Part shown: positions 35,381-44,681 of the stretch, piece by piece | Layout of the letters: each line of letters begins with the position of its first letter | Position numbering within the stretch: position 1 is the stretch's first letter | Source: Candidatus Poribacteria bacterium | Lineage (GTDB): Bacteria > Poribacteria > WGA-4E > GCA-2687025 | Assembly: GCA_028818695.1 (NCBI GenBank) | Contig: JAPPNK010000011.1 | Span: 1-64,000 of the forward strand | Reading direction: 5' to 3' | Length of the DNA stretch: 64,000 nt | Notes under the pieces: generated by a model | What the model was told of the DNA's origin: nothing | Databases searched by the model: none | The model's input: the letters and a program-made list of their open reading frames with translations, nothing else | Position numbers and translations under genes: made by a program

Positions 35381-36751
35381 TCAGAGCGACAGAACAAACG
35401 CAACGAGAGCCGCCCTGTCGCCATGCGGCATCGTCTTAAACATCTCGCGGGCGGCTTCCGCTTCTCCGCCATGCCACAGAATAGCCTCCTCCACGGAGCG
35501 GGCGCGTCCGTCATGCAGCAGATTCGTATGCCCGTTCACAACGGCGCTGAGGCCGATCCCCCATAGCGGAGGCGTGCGCCATTCGTATCCGTTGGCGGCG
35601 TAGTCGGGCCGTCCGTCCGCCAGTTCGGGTCCCATATCATGCAGCAGCATGTCGGTGTAAGGGTAGATCGTCTGGTTGGAGACTTCGGGGACATCCGCCA
35701 AGACGCCTGTTCTCAATTTGGGAACATGGCAGGCGGAGCATTGCGCCTCTGTGAACAGCCGTTCCCCGCGCCGAACCTGCGGGTCGTTCACATTGCGGCG
35801 CGCCGGGACCGCCAGCGTCTGAATATAAAATGTCACGGCGTCCAAAATCTCATCGCTGATCTCCGGATCGTCCATCCGGTCGTCCGATTGGAGCTGTCCG
35901 TAAGACGACTCGCGCGGAAAAAGCGAGGTGGTGACGCCCATGTCGTCATGGTACGCCGCCGCCGTCTGCTGCCGCAGCGAGGGCTGATTCGCCTTCCACC
36001 CGAATCTTCCGAGCGCAAGCCGCCCCGTCGCGACGTCGGTCACATAATTGGGCTTGCCTGAGATGCCGTCTCCATCCGCGTCCTGCTCGTCGGCGAGGCT
36101 CAATATATATTCTTCAGAGACCGCCTCAAGCAGCCCCAGGCCGAAGACGGGGCGCGGCATCCGCAGGGAAGTCAGCGTTTCCGGCGGCAGCGGCGTGTAA
36201 GCGTTCTGAATGACAAATTCCGGGACGCGCAGCTCGTAGGAACGTCCGTCCGCGGTTTTGACAATGACGATGCGGTAATGGACGGCGACGGTCGCTTCCG
36301 GCTCCGAGTTGATGATCGCCCGGTCGTTCAGCTGCCCGCCGTAGCCGGGTACGGGCGTCGGGGCGCCGCCGTTCTCCATGTCGTCGGGCAGGCTGAGCCG
36401 TATGAGCGCGGAACCGAGCGGCCCGCCCTGCATCGGAGCGGGGGCGCGCCCGTCCCGCGGATGGCAAAACACGCATGAAGCGCTGTTGAAAAGAGGCCCC
36501 AGACCGCTGTTCACCTCGGCGGGAGCCGTCACAAACACCGCCTCAAATTGCGCGTCTCCCTCTAGATGCAGTTCAAGGCCTTCTTTATCAAGATTTGGCG
36601 CAGGCAAGGAATAGGCATGGCTAGAGGCGTCAAACACGGTCGTGTCTCCGCCGGCAAGCGGGACCTCTATGTCCATGCTGTTTTCATCTCCGCAGCTCGC
36701 CAGCAAGGCCGCTATCCCGATCAGCGCTCCGATGCGCGTTTTCGCTTTCAT
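35381..36751 (-). CDS. COG3488-type di-heme thiol oxidoreductase-like lipoprotein
   Basis: 456 residues. Lipoprotein signal (IAALLASCGDE), then a c-type cytochrome-like body with two heme motifs: CVFCHPRDGRAPAP near 90 and CSACHVPKLRTG near 340. This matches the 'di-heme oxidoreductase' proteins that accompany imelysin genes in iron-responsive operons of many Gram-negatives. It lies 9 bases after the imelysin gene, with AAGGAG six bases before its ATG. It probably sits on the periplasmic face of a membrane and exchanges electrons during iron handling; its substrate is not established. Confidence 0.85.
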   Translation of the reverse strand: MKAKTRIGALIGIAALLASCGDENSMDIEVPLAGGDTTVFDASSHAYSLPAPNLDKEGLELHLEGDAQFEAVFVTAPAEVNSGLGPLFNSASCVFCHPRDGRAPAPMQGGPLGSALIRLSLPDDMENGGAPTPVPGYGGQLNDRAIINSEPEATVAVHYRIVIVKTADGRSYELRVPEFVIQNAYTPLPPETLTSLRMPRPVFGLGLLEAVSEEYILSLADEQDADGDGISGKPNYVTDVATGRLALGRFGWKANQPSLRQQTAAAYHDDMGVTTSLFPRESSYGQLQSDDRMDDPEISDEILDAVTFYIQTLAVPARRNVNDPQVRRGERLFTEAQCSACHVPKLRTGVLADVPEVSNQTIYPYTDMLLHDMGPELADGRPDYAANGYEWRTPPLWGIGLSAVVNGHTNLLHDGRARSVEEAILWHGGEAEAAREMFKTMPHGDRAALVAFVLSL

Positions 36752-36760
36752 GGTTTCTCC

Positions 36761-37849
36761 TTACTTGATGTCGGCGGCTTCAATCAGCGGAAGGATGCCG
36801 CTTTCGAGCGTCGTTTGAACGACCCGCACCGCGTCGATCGCCGCCTGTACATCCGCCCGCGCGTTTGAAATCGCGTCGCGGAACGGCGGAGGTATCGCGC
36901 CGATTGCAGCGATGGCAGCCTCAATCTCTCCTTTGAGCCGAGTATCCAGCTCCGCGTCCTGCTCAGCGACAAATTCGGTCAAGCCCATGCCCGTCTCTTG
37001 ATATTTGCCAAGATATGCGTTCTGGATGCCGCGAATGTTGTTCTGAAAATCGGCGATGGAGTTGAAGCTGAACTGCGACTCGACCAGCGTCGGATCCTCT
37101 TCGTTGTACGGGTCGGAGATCTTGCCGTTCGCCACTTCGTCGGCGATCGTGATCATTCCATTCGCGATCTCTTGAACAGCCGCCCTTTTGGAGACGTACA
37201 CTTGGCTTGACCCGCCGGCGTTCACAAACTCGCCCAGAAAGTTGCCGCCGTCTGGACTCCACGCATCATAGAGCGCCGCCGTGTCGCCTTTCAAACTTTC
37301 CGTCACAGCCGTCAGATACTCGATCTCACGGTCTGTCAGGTCGGACGCCTTTTTCTGGCTTCCGACGCCAAACAGCAGGTACTCGATCGTGTGGAAGCCT
37401 TTCAGCGTCTCTTCCAGCGAGTCGACCGTCTCTTTGGTGAGCGGCTGCGAACTTGCAAGCACGGCGTCCAGGTCGACGCGGTTTACCGGCCAGCTGTCCA
37501 GCTTCGGATCAATGCCAAGCGTGTCGACAGGACCGAAGAGGAACGCCTCGCTCTGCTCCCATGGGATGCGCGTTGCTGTCCATGCGTCCTGCGCGGCAGT
37601 CAGGTTCGCGTCGGTCGGGTCGTTTTTGAGATTCAGAACGGCGGTGAGCAGAACGTCCGCTTTGGCGTCCAGTTCGCCGTAGGTTGCGAGAACGATCTTA
37701 TGGGCGTAGTCGCTTGTCAAGACAGTAGCGTCGAACCCTTCAATCGGTTCGACATCATCTTCTCCGCAGCCGATTGTGAGCGTCAAGAGCGTTAGGCAGA
37801 CGGCAAGCGCCGCCAAACGTGTGAAGATATTCGTTGCGTTTTTGGTCAT
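36761..37849 (-). CDS. Imelysin-family lipoprotein (iron-regulated IrpA-like)
   Basis: 362 residues. Lipoprotein signal ending LTIGCGEDD, then the all-helical imelysin domain. The hallmark GxHxxE motif is present as GFHTIEYLLFG, and TRIPWEQSEAFLFGPVDTLGIDP is typical. Imelysin proteins are periplasmic or outer-membrane-attached and are implicated in iron or heme uptake; peptidase activity once proposed is doubtful. AAGGA five bases before the ATG fixes the start; a longer open frame upstream gives an Arg-rich non-homologous stretch. Middle gene of a Fur-box operon. Confidence 0.88.
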   Translation of the reverse strand: MTKNATNIFTRLAALAVCLTLLTLTIGCGEDDVEPIEGFDATVLTSDYAHKIVLATYGELDAKADVLLTAVLNLKNDPTDANLTAAQDAWTATRIPWEQSEAFLFGPVDTLGIDPKLDSWPVNRVDLDAVLASSQPLTKETVDSLEETLKGFHTIEYLLFGVGSQKKASDLTDREIEYLTAVTESLKGDTAALYDAWSPDGGNFLGEFVNAGGSSQVYVSKRAAVQEIANGMITIADEVANGKISDPYNEEDPTLVESQFSFNSIADFQNNIRGIQNAYLGKYQETGMGLTEFVAEQDAELDTRLKGEIEAAIAAIGAIPPPFRDAISNARADVQAAIDAVRVVQTTLESGILPLIEAADIK

Positions 37850-37899
37850 GGTTTTCCTTTCGCGTTTGTTGAGGCCCGTTCGGGCTGGTTGATTCAGGT

Positions 37900-39120
37900 T
37901 CACAGGACGAACCCAAAGCCGAAGCTGAATGTGTCCTCTTTCTTGAGCGTTTCTGTACCTAAGCGGCGCCATGTGTAATGCGTTTTGAGGATCAGTTGAG
38001 ACGCGGGCGCGAAGTTGAGTCCGAGCGTCAGCGCTTGCCGATCCCAGCGCGGATTGTCGAAGGCGCCGTCCGGGACGCGGAACATCGTGTCGTAACCCTC
38101 GATCTGCCCAAAGAGAATCAGCTCCTTGTTGAAGCTGCCGATGAGCGTTCCGATGTCGTATCCGCCTTCGATGCGCCACCCGAGGGCGGCGCTGCCGACA
38201 GGAGTTCGTTTCACATTCAGTTTGTTGGACAGGTTGCGGTTTAGGCGGGAGATTTCGCCTGCGTTCTGAAGCGCGCCGTAAAGCAGAATCCCCCGCGCCT
38301 TCACAGGTCCGCTTTCATAAACGGCATGCAGGTTGGCGATGAACACATGCGCGTCCAGGTCGGTATCCGGCTTGGGGCGGTTGTCAGCCGTATCGCTCCA
38401 ATAAACCGACGCCCCGAAATGCGCGTCCGACATCGGATGCCCGTAGTCAAGTCGCGCGGCGAGGGCGATGTTGTCCGCATTGACCGTCTCAAAACGGGTC
38501 TGATGTCCGCGCGCAACCCACGAGGCGGAGCTGAAACCGGTCGAATCGAGTCCTGTAACGGCGAGGGCATGATAGAAAAACGGCCCGGCGTTGCCGACGG
38601 CGCCGACGCCCGTTTCGTGCCATACGACAGGGATAAGGCTGCTTTCCGACTCTGCCGGTTCGACGGTGAACGACTGCATCGGCGTGTGCCGAAGCGTTTG
38701 AAGCCCCACTGGGACAAGGAGATGTCCAAACTGAATGTCCAGGTTGGGATGCACAGAGGCGGTTAAGATCAGCTCCTCAATCAACACCTCTCCGCCGGCT
38801 TCCACTTCCTGTTCAAATTCGCCAAACTCTTCGAGCCGGTCGAATTCCATCGTGGAACCTGTGCCGCCGTGTTCAATTTCAACCTCCACTTCAAGCTGGA
38901 TATTTTTTGTGAGGTCAGACCAGAATTCGACGACCAGTTTGTTGAGATCGACGGCGGCTCTTCGTTCGGGTTCCCAGTCCCAGTTGAAGTTGGAGTAGTG
39001 CATGTTGCCTCTGGCTCCGAAGACGGTCTGGCTCTCTTGCGCGGAAGCTGTTGCGCTGGTCAACGCCGTCAAAGATGCGCATAGGAATGCGCAAAGAAGT
39101 GTATTGATATGTAGTCTCAT
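37900..39120 (-). CDS. Predicted outer-membrane beta-barrel protein of the iron operon
   Basis: 406 residues with a clear signal peptide (MRLHINTLLCAFLCASLTAL...ASA). The mature part shows alternating hydrophobic-polar strands (NIQLEVEVEIEHGG, NLDIQFGHLLVPVG, QLILKTHYTWRRLG) and ends FSFGFGFVL, as expected of a barrel of roughly 16 strands. An acidic loop (FDRLEEFGEFEQEVE) may be exposed. First gene behind the Fur box, so it is probably an iron-responsive porin-like channel or receptor; it lacks TonB-box or plug features. GGGAG lies 10 bases before this ATG; an ATG three codons upstream is also possible. Confidence 0.72.
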   Translation of the reverse strand: MRLHINTLLCAFLCASLTALTSATASAQESQTVFGARGNMHYSNFNWDWEPERRAAVDLNKLVVEFWSDLTKNIQLEVEVEIEHGGTGSTMEFDRLEEFGEFEQEVEAGGEVLIEELILTASVHPNLDIQFGHLLVPVGLQTLRHTPMQSFTVEPAESESSLIPVVWHETGVGAVGNAGPFFYHALAVTGLDSTGFSSASWVARGHQTRFETVNADNIALAARLDYGHPMSDAHFGASVYWSDTADNRPKPDTDLDAHVFIANLHAVYESGPVKARGILLYGALQNAGEISRLNRNLSNKLNVKRTPVGSAALGWRIEGGYDIGTLIGSFNKELILFGQIEGYDTMFRVPDGAFDNPRWDRQALTLGLNFAPASQLILKTHYTWRRLGTETLKKEDTFSFGFGFVL

Positions 39121-39466
39121 TTTCAGCATTCTCCCATAAAAACACAAATCGCTCATTTCATCATCCATTCACGCGCCGACGCGCCCGTTTCACATATAAT
39201 GATACTCATTCTCATTTATATCCGCGAGCATTAACTGAAAAAACGATACCCTACATCATCCGAGCTGTCAAATGTTTTTCTGAACTTGGGCTTTACCGCC
39301 TTGGAAAGCAGACCGTTTCGGCAGGCTGTAGATTCGCGCAACGGGAACGGCCGCCGAAATGCGGAAGGAGCGATCGGGTCAATCAATGCCTTTGAATTTC
39401 GCGTCCCCGCGCGCTACTTTTAAATTGCGTTCGAACCGACACGACTTAACTAAGGCAGGAAGATTC
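39121..39466. other. 346-base divergent intergenic region
   Basis: Holds the Fur box (39195-39213) and the start signals for the iron operon and pckG. The central part, about 39240-39400, shows no convincing gene, RNA or repeat. A short open stretch from 39359 in frame with pckG is not kept because AGGA at 39456 fits the ATG at 39467 better. Confidence 0.5.
39195..39213 (-). promoter_or_regulatory. Fur box upstream of the iron operon
   Basis: TATAATGATACTCATTCTC matches the 19-base Fur consensus GATAATGATAATCATTATC at 16 positions. It lies 75 bases before the first gene of the outer-membrane protein/imelysin/di-heme operon, whose products are of the kind known to be Fur-controlled. This predicts repression when iron is plentiful. 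Confidence 0.75.
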
Positions 39467-41206
39467 ATGGCCTCAAAACTTGAAACATGGGTGGACGAAT
39501 GCGCCCGCTTAACCAAGCCGGACTCGATCTACTGGTGCGACGGCTCCGAAGAAGAGATCGAACGGCTCAACGGCGAAATGATCGACGCCGGCATCTTTCA
39601 GCGGCTCAACGACGACGTCTACCGCAACTGCCACCTCCACCGCAGCGACCCGCGCGACGTCGCCCGAACCGAGCATTCCACCTTCATCTGCTCCGACAAG
39701 GAAGAGGAGGCCGGACCGACCAACAACTGGAAGCATCCCGACGAAGCGAGAGCGATGCTGAAACCGATGTACGACGGCGTCATGAAGGGGCGCACGATGT
39801 ATGTCGTGCCTTACGCGCTCGGACCGCTCGACTCGCCTCTCTCCCGCGTCGGCGTCCAGCTGACCGACAGCCCCTATGTGGTCGCCAACCTGCGCATCAT
39901 GACGCGCATGGGAAAAGCCGCGCTCGACAAACTGAACGGGTCGGACGACTTTGAACCTGGACTGCATTCGACCGGCGACCTGAACCCTGAAAACCGCTAT
40001 ATCTGCCATTTCACCTCCGAAGGCGTCGTCTGGAGCGTCAACTCAGGATACGGCGGAAACGCGCTGCTCAGCAAAAAATGTTTCGCGCTCCGTATCGCCA
40101 GCGCCCGCGCCAAGCGCGACGGATGGATGGCAGAGCATATGCTCATCCTTGAACTTGAAATGCCGGACGGCAGCCTCAAGTATGTTGCCGGCGCGTTTCC
40201 GAGCGCGTGCGGAAAAACGAACCTCGCCATGCTCATCAGCCCGCTGGAAAACCTAGGATACAAGGTGCGCACGGTCGGCGACGACATCGCATGGCTCCGC
40301 CCCGGCGCGGACGGAAGGCTCTGGGCAATCAACCCGGAGACGGGCTTCTTTGGCGTCGCCCCCGGTACGAACGAGCAGACAAACCCAAACGCGATGCGAA
40401 CGCTGGAAGAGAATTCCATCTTCACCAATGTCGCCGTCACGCCCGACGGCGTTCCATGGTGGGAAGACAAAACGGACGTCCCGCCCGACAACCTGACCGA
40501 CTGGCTTGGGAACTCGTGGGACGGCGAAAATCCAGCCGCCCATCCAAACGCCCGCTACACAACGCCCGCGAGTCAATGTCCGAGCATCTCCCCTCGGTGG
40601 GAAGACCCTGACGGCGTTCCCATCGATGTGATACTGTTCGGCGGAAGGCGCGCCTCGCTCGCCCCGTTGGTGTACGAGTCGTTCGACTGGGACCATGGCG
40701 TCTATATGGCGTCCACGATCGGCTCCGAGACGACGGCGGCGCAGCAGTCCGGCGCGGTCGGCGTCATCCGGCGCGACCCGATGGCGATGCTTCCCTTCTG
40801 CGGCTACCACATGGGCGACTACTTCACGCACTGGCTTGAAATGAAGGATCAATTGACCCAGCCGCCGAAAATTTTCTGCGTCAACTGGTTCCGAAAAGAC
40901 GCCGGCGGAAACTGGCTCTGGCCTGGGTTCGGGGAAAACCTGCGCGTCCTGCTCTGGGCGGTCGAACGCTCGGAAGGCAGAAGCGGCGCGGATGAGACCC
41001 CCATCGGCTTTCTCCCGTCTGAAAACGCGCTCAATCTGGACGGGTTGAAGATCGAAAAAACGGCGCTGCGCGAGCTGCTGAATGTGAATCGAGACGACTG
41101 GCAGGCGGAAGCGGAGCAGGTCGGCGAGTTCTACACGCGCTTTGGCGGCAGGCTCCCAGAACGCATGGCGAAACAGCTAAAAGCGCTCAATAAACGGCTC
41201 GGCTAA
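39467..41206 (+). CDS. pckG: Phosphoenolpyruvate carboxykinase (GTP)
   Basis: Interconverts oxaloacetate plus GTP and PEP plus CO2 at the start of gluconeogenesis. 579 residues, close to the bacterial GTP enzyme (about 600). Motifs: FPSACGKTNLAML, the P-loop with the GTP-type Cys; VGDDIAWLRPGADGRLWAINPE with the metal Asp pair; GVAPGTNEQTNPNAM; and GGRRASLAPLVYESFDWDHGVYM. The start before ASKLETWVDECARL was chosen for AGGA at 7 bases. A weak terminator follows. Confidence 0.93.
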   Translation: MASKLETWVDECARLTKPDSIYWCDGSEEEIERLNGEMIDAGIFQRLNDDVYRNCHLHRSDPRDVARTEHSTFICSDKEEEAGPTNNWKHPDEARAMLKPMYDGVMKGRTMYVVPYALGPLDSPLSRVGVQLTDSPYVVANLRIMTRMGKAALDKLNGSDDFEPGLHSTGDLNPENRYICHFTSEGVVWSVNSGYGGNALLSKKCFALRIASARAKRDGWMAEHMLILELEMPDGSLKYVAGAFPSACGKTNLAMLISPLENLGYKVRTVGDDIAWLRPGADGRLWAINPETGFFGVAPGTNEQTNPNAMRTLEENSIFTNVAVTPDGVPWWEDKTDVPPDNLTDWLGNSWDGENPAAHPNARYTTPASQCPSISPRWEDPDGVPIDVILFGGRRASLAPLVYESFDWDHGVYMASTIGSETTAAQQSGAVGVIRRDPMAMLPFCGYHMGDYFTHWLEMKDQLTQPPKIFCVNWFRKDAGGNWLWPGFGENLRVLLWAVERSEGRSGADETPIGFLPSENALNLDGLKIEKTALRELLNVNRDDWQAEAEQVGEFYTRFGGRLPERMAKQLKALNKRLG

Positions 41207-41211
41207 CGTTT

Positions 41212-41240
41212 AGGCGGGCGCGGACGGCTGCCTGTTTTTA
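41212..41240 (+). terminator. Possible rho-independent terminator after pckG
   Basis: AGGCGG (41212-41217) pairs with CTGCCT (41228-41233), one G-T pair, with a 10-base loop, followed by GTTTTTA. Short stem, 6 bases after the pckG stop codon. Confidence 0.4.
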
Positions 41241-41273
41241 AAGCATTGGCGCTGTCCGCTCCCGCTCTCCCTC

Positions 41274-42905
41274 ATGCGATCGCCTTTGCTCCGAAACACC
41301 GGAATACTCGCCGCGCTCACCAGTTTGAGCCGCGTTTTAGGGCTTGTGCGGGAGGCGGTTCTGTTCGCGCTCTTCGGCGCGGGCGGATCGATTCTCATGG
41401 ACGCCTATCAAGCCGCCTTTCGCATCCCGAACATGCTGCGCGATCTGTTCGCCGAGGGCGCGTTGAGCGCAGCGTTTGTGACCACCTTCGCGCAGACCGC
41501 CGAGACAGACGGCGAAGAAGCCGCATGGCGCCTCGGACGGCAGCTCATCACGGCGCTGGCTGGAGTCGTCGCCGCGATCACGATTCTGGGCGTCTTGGCG
41601 GCGCCGCTGCTGATAGACCTCATGGCGGGCGGATTTGAAAAAATCCCCGACGAACAATACAGCGTCTCCAAGCATAGCCTCGCCGTCCGCCTGACGCGCA
41701 TCTTGTGGCCGTTTCTGCTCATGATGTCGCTGGCGTCTGTGTGGATGGGCATGCTGAACGCGCGAAACCGATTCGCCGCCCCCGCCTACGGGCCGGTCAT
41801 GTTCAACCTCGCCTCCATACTGGTCGGCGCGCCGCTGGCGTATCTGCTGGATCCGAGCCTCGGAACGCGCGCCATCGCCGTCTTCGCCTGCGGAACGCTC
41901 CTCGGCGGGGCTTTGCAGTGGCTCATACAGATGCCGGCGCTGCGGCGCGAGGGGTTCCGCTTCCGCTTCGCCTTGCCGTGGCGCGAGGGAATCTTAAACC
42001 CCGCCTTCAAGCGCGTGCTTCGGTTGATGGCTCCCGCCGTCGTCGGACTTGCCGGCGTTCAGATCAACATTTTTGTGAACACACATTTCGCGTCTCATAT
42101 GGAACATGGATCGATTTCATGGCTCGCCGCGGCGTTCCGGTTCGTGCATCTCCCGATCGCGCTGTTCGGAGCGGCCGTCTCTACTGCTGCGATACCGGAA
42201 CTCTCCCGCGCCGCCGCTCGAAAAGACAACGCCGAATTCCGCGCGCTTCTCAAACGCGCCCTCAGCTTCGTCGCCATCTTATGCATTCCGAGCGCGTGCG
42301 GACTGGCGATCATCGGCAAACCGCTCACACGCCTTCTATTTGAACGCGGGCAATTTCTCCCGGAAGACACGCTCCAAACCGCAGCCGCGCTCCGTTTCTA
42401 CGCGATCGGCCTCGCGGCGTATGCGGCTATCAAGGTGACCGCGCCGGCGCTTTACGCTCTTGGCGACGCTCGGCGGCCGGCTCTCGTCAGCCTCTTCTCC
42501 GTCGGCGTCAACTGCCTCATGAGCTGGCTGCTCGGCGTCCATCTCGGTTTAGGACACCGCGGCCTCGCCCTTTCCGTCTCAACGGTCGCCGTTGTCAATC
42601 TGACGCTGCTGCTCTGGGCGGCCCGGCAGCATATCCCGCGCCTGTTGGGAGCCTCGTTTGCGCGTATGCTGGCGAAGGTCGTCCTGGCGTCGTCAGCGAT
42701 GAGCGGGGCGGCATGGGGCGCCTTGCGCTGGCTCAGCTCCGTTGCAAACGGCTCCGCGCTCATAGAGATCGCCGTTCTGGCGGCCGTTGTGGCGATCTCG
42801 TTGGCGGTATACGCCGCTTTCTGCCACGCGCTTAAGCTGGAAGAATGGAACGAAGTTCTTCAAACGCTGCGGCGGCGGTTTGCCCGAAAGACTCCCCGCG
42901 CTTGA
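41274..42905 (+). CDS. murJ: Lipid II flippase MurJ
   Basis: Moves peptidoglycan precursor across the inner membrane. 543 residues with about 14 hydrophobic spans. Opening LLRNTGILAALTSLSRVLGLVREAV, and MDAYQAAFRIPNMLRDLFAEGALSAAFV, the hallmark of the family with its essential Arg residues; later SISWLAAAFRFVHLPIALFGAAVSTAAIPELSR. A short hydrophobic C-terminal extension is followed by a basic tail. It starts 67 bases after pckG. The cell therefore makes peptidoglycan. maf lies 31 bases downstream. Confidence 0.93.
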   Translation: MRSPLLRNTGILAALTSLSRVLGLVREAVLFALFGAGGSILMDAYQAAFRIPNMLRDLFAEGALSAAFVTTFAQTAETDGEEAAWRLGRQLITALAGVVAAITILGVLAAPLLIDLMAGGFEKIPDEQYSVSKHSLAVRLTRILWPFLLMMSLASVWMGMLNARNRFAAPAYGPVMFNLASILVGAPLAYLLDPSLGTRAIAVFACGTLLGGALQWLIQMPALRREGFRFRFALPWREGILNPAFKRVLRLMAPAVVGLAGVQINIFVNTHFASHMEHGSISWLAAAFRFVHLPIALFGAAVSTAAIPELSRAAARKDNAEFRALLKRALSFVAILCIPSACGLAIIGKPLTRLLFERGQFLPEDTLQTAAALRFYAIGLAAYAAIKVTAPALYALGDARRPALVSLFSVGVNCLMSWLLGVHLGLGHRGLALSVSTVAVVNLTLLLWAARQHIPRLLGASFARMLAKVVLASSAMSGAAWGALRWLSSVANGSALIEIAVLAAVVAISLAVYAAFCHALKLEEWNEVLQTLRRRFARKTPRA

Positions 42906-42936
42906 CCTGACGCCCGCCCCGCTGTAGCATGCCGTT

Positions 42937-43527
42937 ATGTCGCTTTACCCTTCCATACTTCTCGCGTCAAAGTCCCCGCGCCGCGCCGCGCTGCTGCGTC
43001 AAATCGGGGCTGCGTTCATGGCGGTTCCAACCGGCGCGGACGAAACGATTCCGCCCGATATGGCGCCGAAGCGCGTCGTCGAAACCTTGGCGATGCGAAA
43101 AGCGCGCGCCGCCTCCCTCAACGCCCAGAAAAATTCAACATGGAAACAGTTCGAACTGACGCTCGGAGCCGACACGGTCGTCTGCCTGAACGGACTGATA
43201 CTAGGGAAGCCGAACGGCGTCCCCGGCGCAATGCGCATGCTCCAAGCGCTCAGCGGGAAAACGCACCGCGTGTTGACAGGAATCGCGCTCATCTGGAACA
43301 GCGGCGCAGAAGAAGCATGGCATGAAGAGACCCGCGTAACGTTCCGAAACCTCTCCGACCGCGAGATTGAGGCGTATGCGAAGACCGGCGGACCGATGGA
43401 CAAGGCGGGCGCGTACGGCATTCAGGAGCAGGCGGGCGCGTTTGCGGCGCGCATTGAAGGGTGTTATTTCAACGTCGTCGGCTTGCCGCTGGCGCGCTTA
43501 GCGGAAAGGTTGCTGGAGCCGTCATGA
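42937..43527 (+). CDS. maf: Maf-type nucleoside triphosphate pyrophosphatase
   Basis: Cytosolic house-cleaning enzyme that hydrolyses dTTP/UTP or modified nucleotides to the monophosphate. 196 residues. LLASKSPRRAALLRQIG (8-24) is the Maf signature; LGADTVVCLNGLILGKP carries the catalytic Asp; YAKTGGPMDKAGAYGIQEQAGAF is the typical late motif. There is no strong ribosome site before the ATG, but the family N-terminus fits exactly. Its stop overlaps the glycerate kinase ATG. Confidence 0.92.
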   Translation: MSLYPSILLASKSPRRAALLRQIGAAFMAVPTGADETIPPDMAPKRVVETLAMRKARAASLNAQKNSTWKQFELTLGADTVVCLNGLILGKPNGVPGAMRMLQALSGKTHRVLTGIALIWNSGAEEAWHEETRVTFRNLSDREIEAYAKTGGPMDKAGAYGIQEQAGAFAARIEGCYFNVVGLPLARLAERLLEPS

Positions 43528-44681
43528 AAATTGTCGCCGCGCCCGATTCCTTTAAAGAATGTATGACCGCAAAAGAGGCGGCAGAAGCGATCGCGCGCGG
43601 CATGCGGCGCGTCCTGCCGGACGCCGAATATGCGCTCGTCCCGATGGCGGACGGAGGCGAAGGAACAACCCAGTCGCTCGTTGACGCGACCGGCGGCAGA
43701 TTGGAACGGCGCCGCGTCCAGGGCCCTCTAGAGGAGGAAACGCAGGCTGTCTTCGGCGTTCTAGGAGGAGGGGAGACGGCGGTCATCGAAATGGCGGAGG
43801 CGTCCGGACTGGCGCTGACCATGTGGAGTGGACGCGACCCGATGCGCGCTTCTACCTACGGCACGGGAGAACTCATACGCGCCGCCCTGGAGCTCGGCGT
43901 CCGCAAGCTGATTGTCGGCATCGGAGGCAGCGCGACGAACGACGGCGGAGCGGGAATGGCGCAAGCCCTCGGCGCCCGCCTGCTTGACGCCGAAGGGCAA
44001 GAAATTCCGCGCGGCGGCGGTTTTTTAAACCGACTCGACCGCATCGACATCAGCCGCATGGACGCTCGATTGAAGAACATAGAGACGGTCGCGGCATGCG
44101 ACGTCGACAACCCGCTCACCGGACCAAGGGGAGCTTCAGCCGTCTATGGACCGCAGAAGGGCGCGTCGTCCGAACAGGTCAAACAGCTGGACGCAAACTT
44201 AACGCGCTACGCCGAAATCATGGAGCGCGATCTGGGCGTCAACCCGTCGGAGACGCCGGGCGCGGGAGCCGCCGGCGGCCTGGGCGCGGGCTTGCTCGTC
44301 TTCCTGGGTGCTCGGCTGAAACCCGGCATCGAGATCGTCTTAGAAACAACGCGGTTCGATGAGACGCTCAAGGGCGCGTCGCTCGTCATAACAGGCGAGG
44401 GGGAGATCAACGCGCAGACAAAACGCGGGAAGACGCCGATGGGCGTCGCGCAAGCTGCCAAAAAACGCGGTCTGCCCGTCTTTGCCCTGGCGGGATCGGT
44501 TGAAGCGAAGAGGCGGGAGCTGGCTGAAATCGGCATTGACGCCGCGTTCTCCATCGTTCCAGGTCCCATGAGTATGGACGCGGCGATCAAGCGCGGGGAA
44601 GCGCTGCTGGCGGACGCGGCAGAGCGTCTAGCCGGCGTCCTTCACACGATTTTGCCGGCGGCGTCCAAGCGCAACTCTTAA
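43524..44681 (+). CDS. Glycerate kinase, GarK/GlxK type
   Basis: Phosphorylates glycerate with ATP. 385 residues, normal length. KIVAAPDSFKECMTAKEAAEAIARG is the family N-terminus (split here at the first helix), PMADGGEGTTQSL near 40, GIGGSATNDGGAGMAQALGA near 130-150, PGAGAAGGLGAGLLVFLGA near 250, and TGEGEINAQTKRGKTPMGVA near 290. The ATG overlaps the maf stop (ATGA). Tail-to-tail, its TAA shares four bases with the end of the large minus-strand gene. 2-phosphoglycerate made here would feed PEP metabolism alongside pckG. Confidence 0.93.
   Translation: MKIVAAPDSFKECMTAKEAAEAIARGMRRVLPDAEYALVPMADGGEGTTQSLVDATGGRLERRRVQGPLEEETQAVFGVLGGGETAVIEMAEASGLALTMWSGRDPMRASTYGTGELIRAALELGVRKLIVGIGGSATNDGGAGMAQALGARLLDAEGQEIPRGGGFLNRLDRIDISRMDARLKNIETVAACDVDNPLTGPRGASAVYGPQKGASSEQVKQLDANLTRYAEIMERDLGVNPSETPGAGAAGGLGAGLLVFLGARLKPGIEIVLETTRFDETLKGASLVITGEGEINAQTKRGKTPMGVAQAAKKRGLPVFALAGSVEAKRRELAEIGIDAAFSIVPGPMSMDAAIKRGEALLADAAERLAGVLHTILPAASKRNS

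Noticed and set aside
37850-38179. N-terminal extension of the imelysin gene
   Set aside because: Overlaps the upstream gene, is Arg-rich and unlike the family; the ATG at 37849 has a good ribosome site and begins the lipoprotein signal.
39121-39466. tRNA or riboswitch in the divergent iron/pckG region
   Set aside because: No cloverleaf, CCA end or conserved riboswitch core could be recognised.
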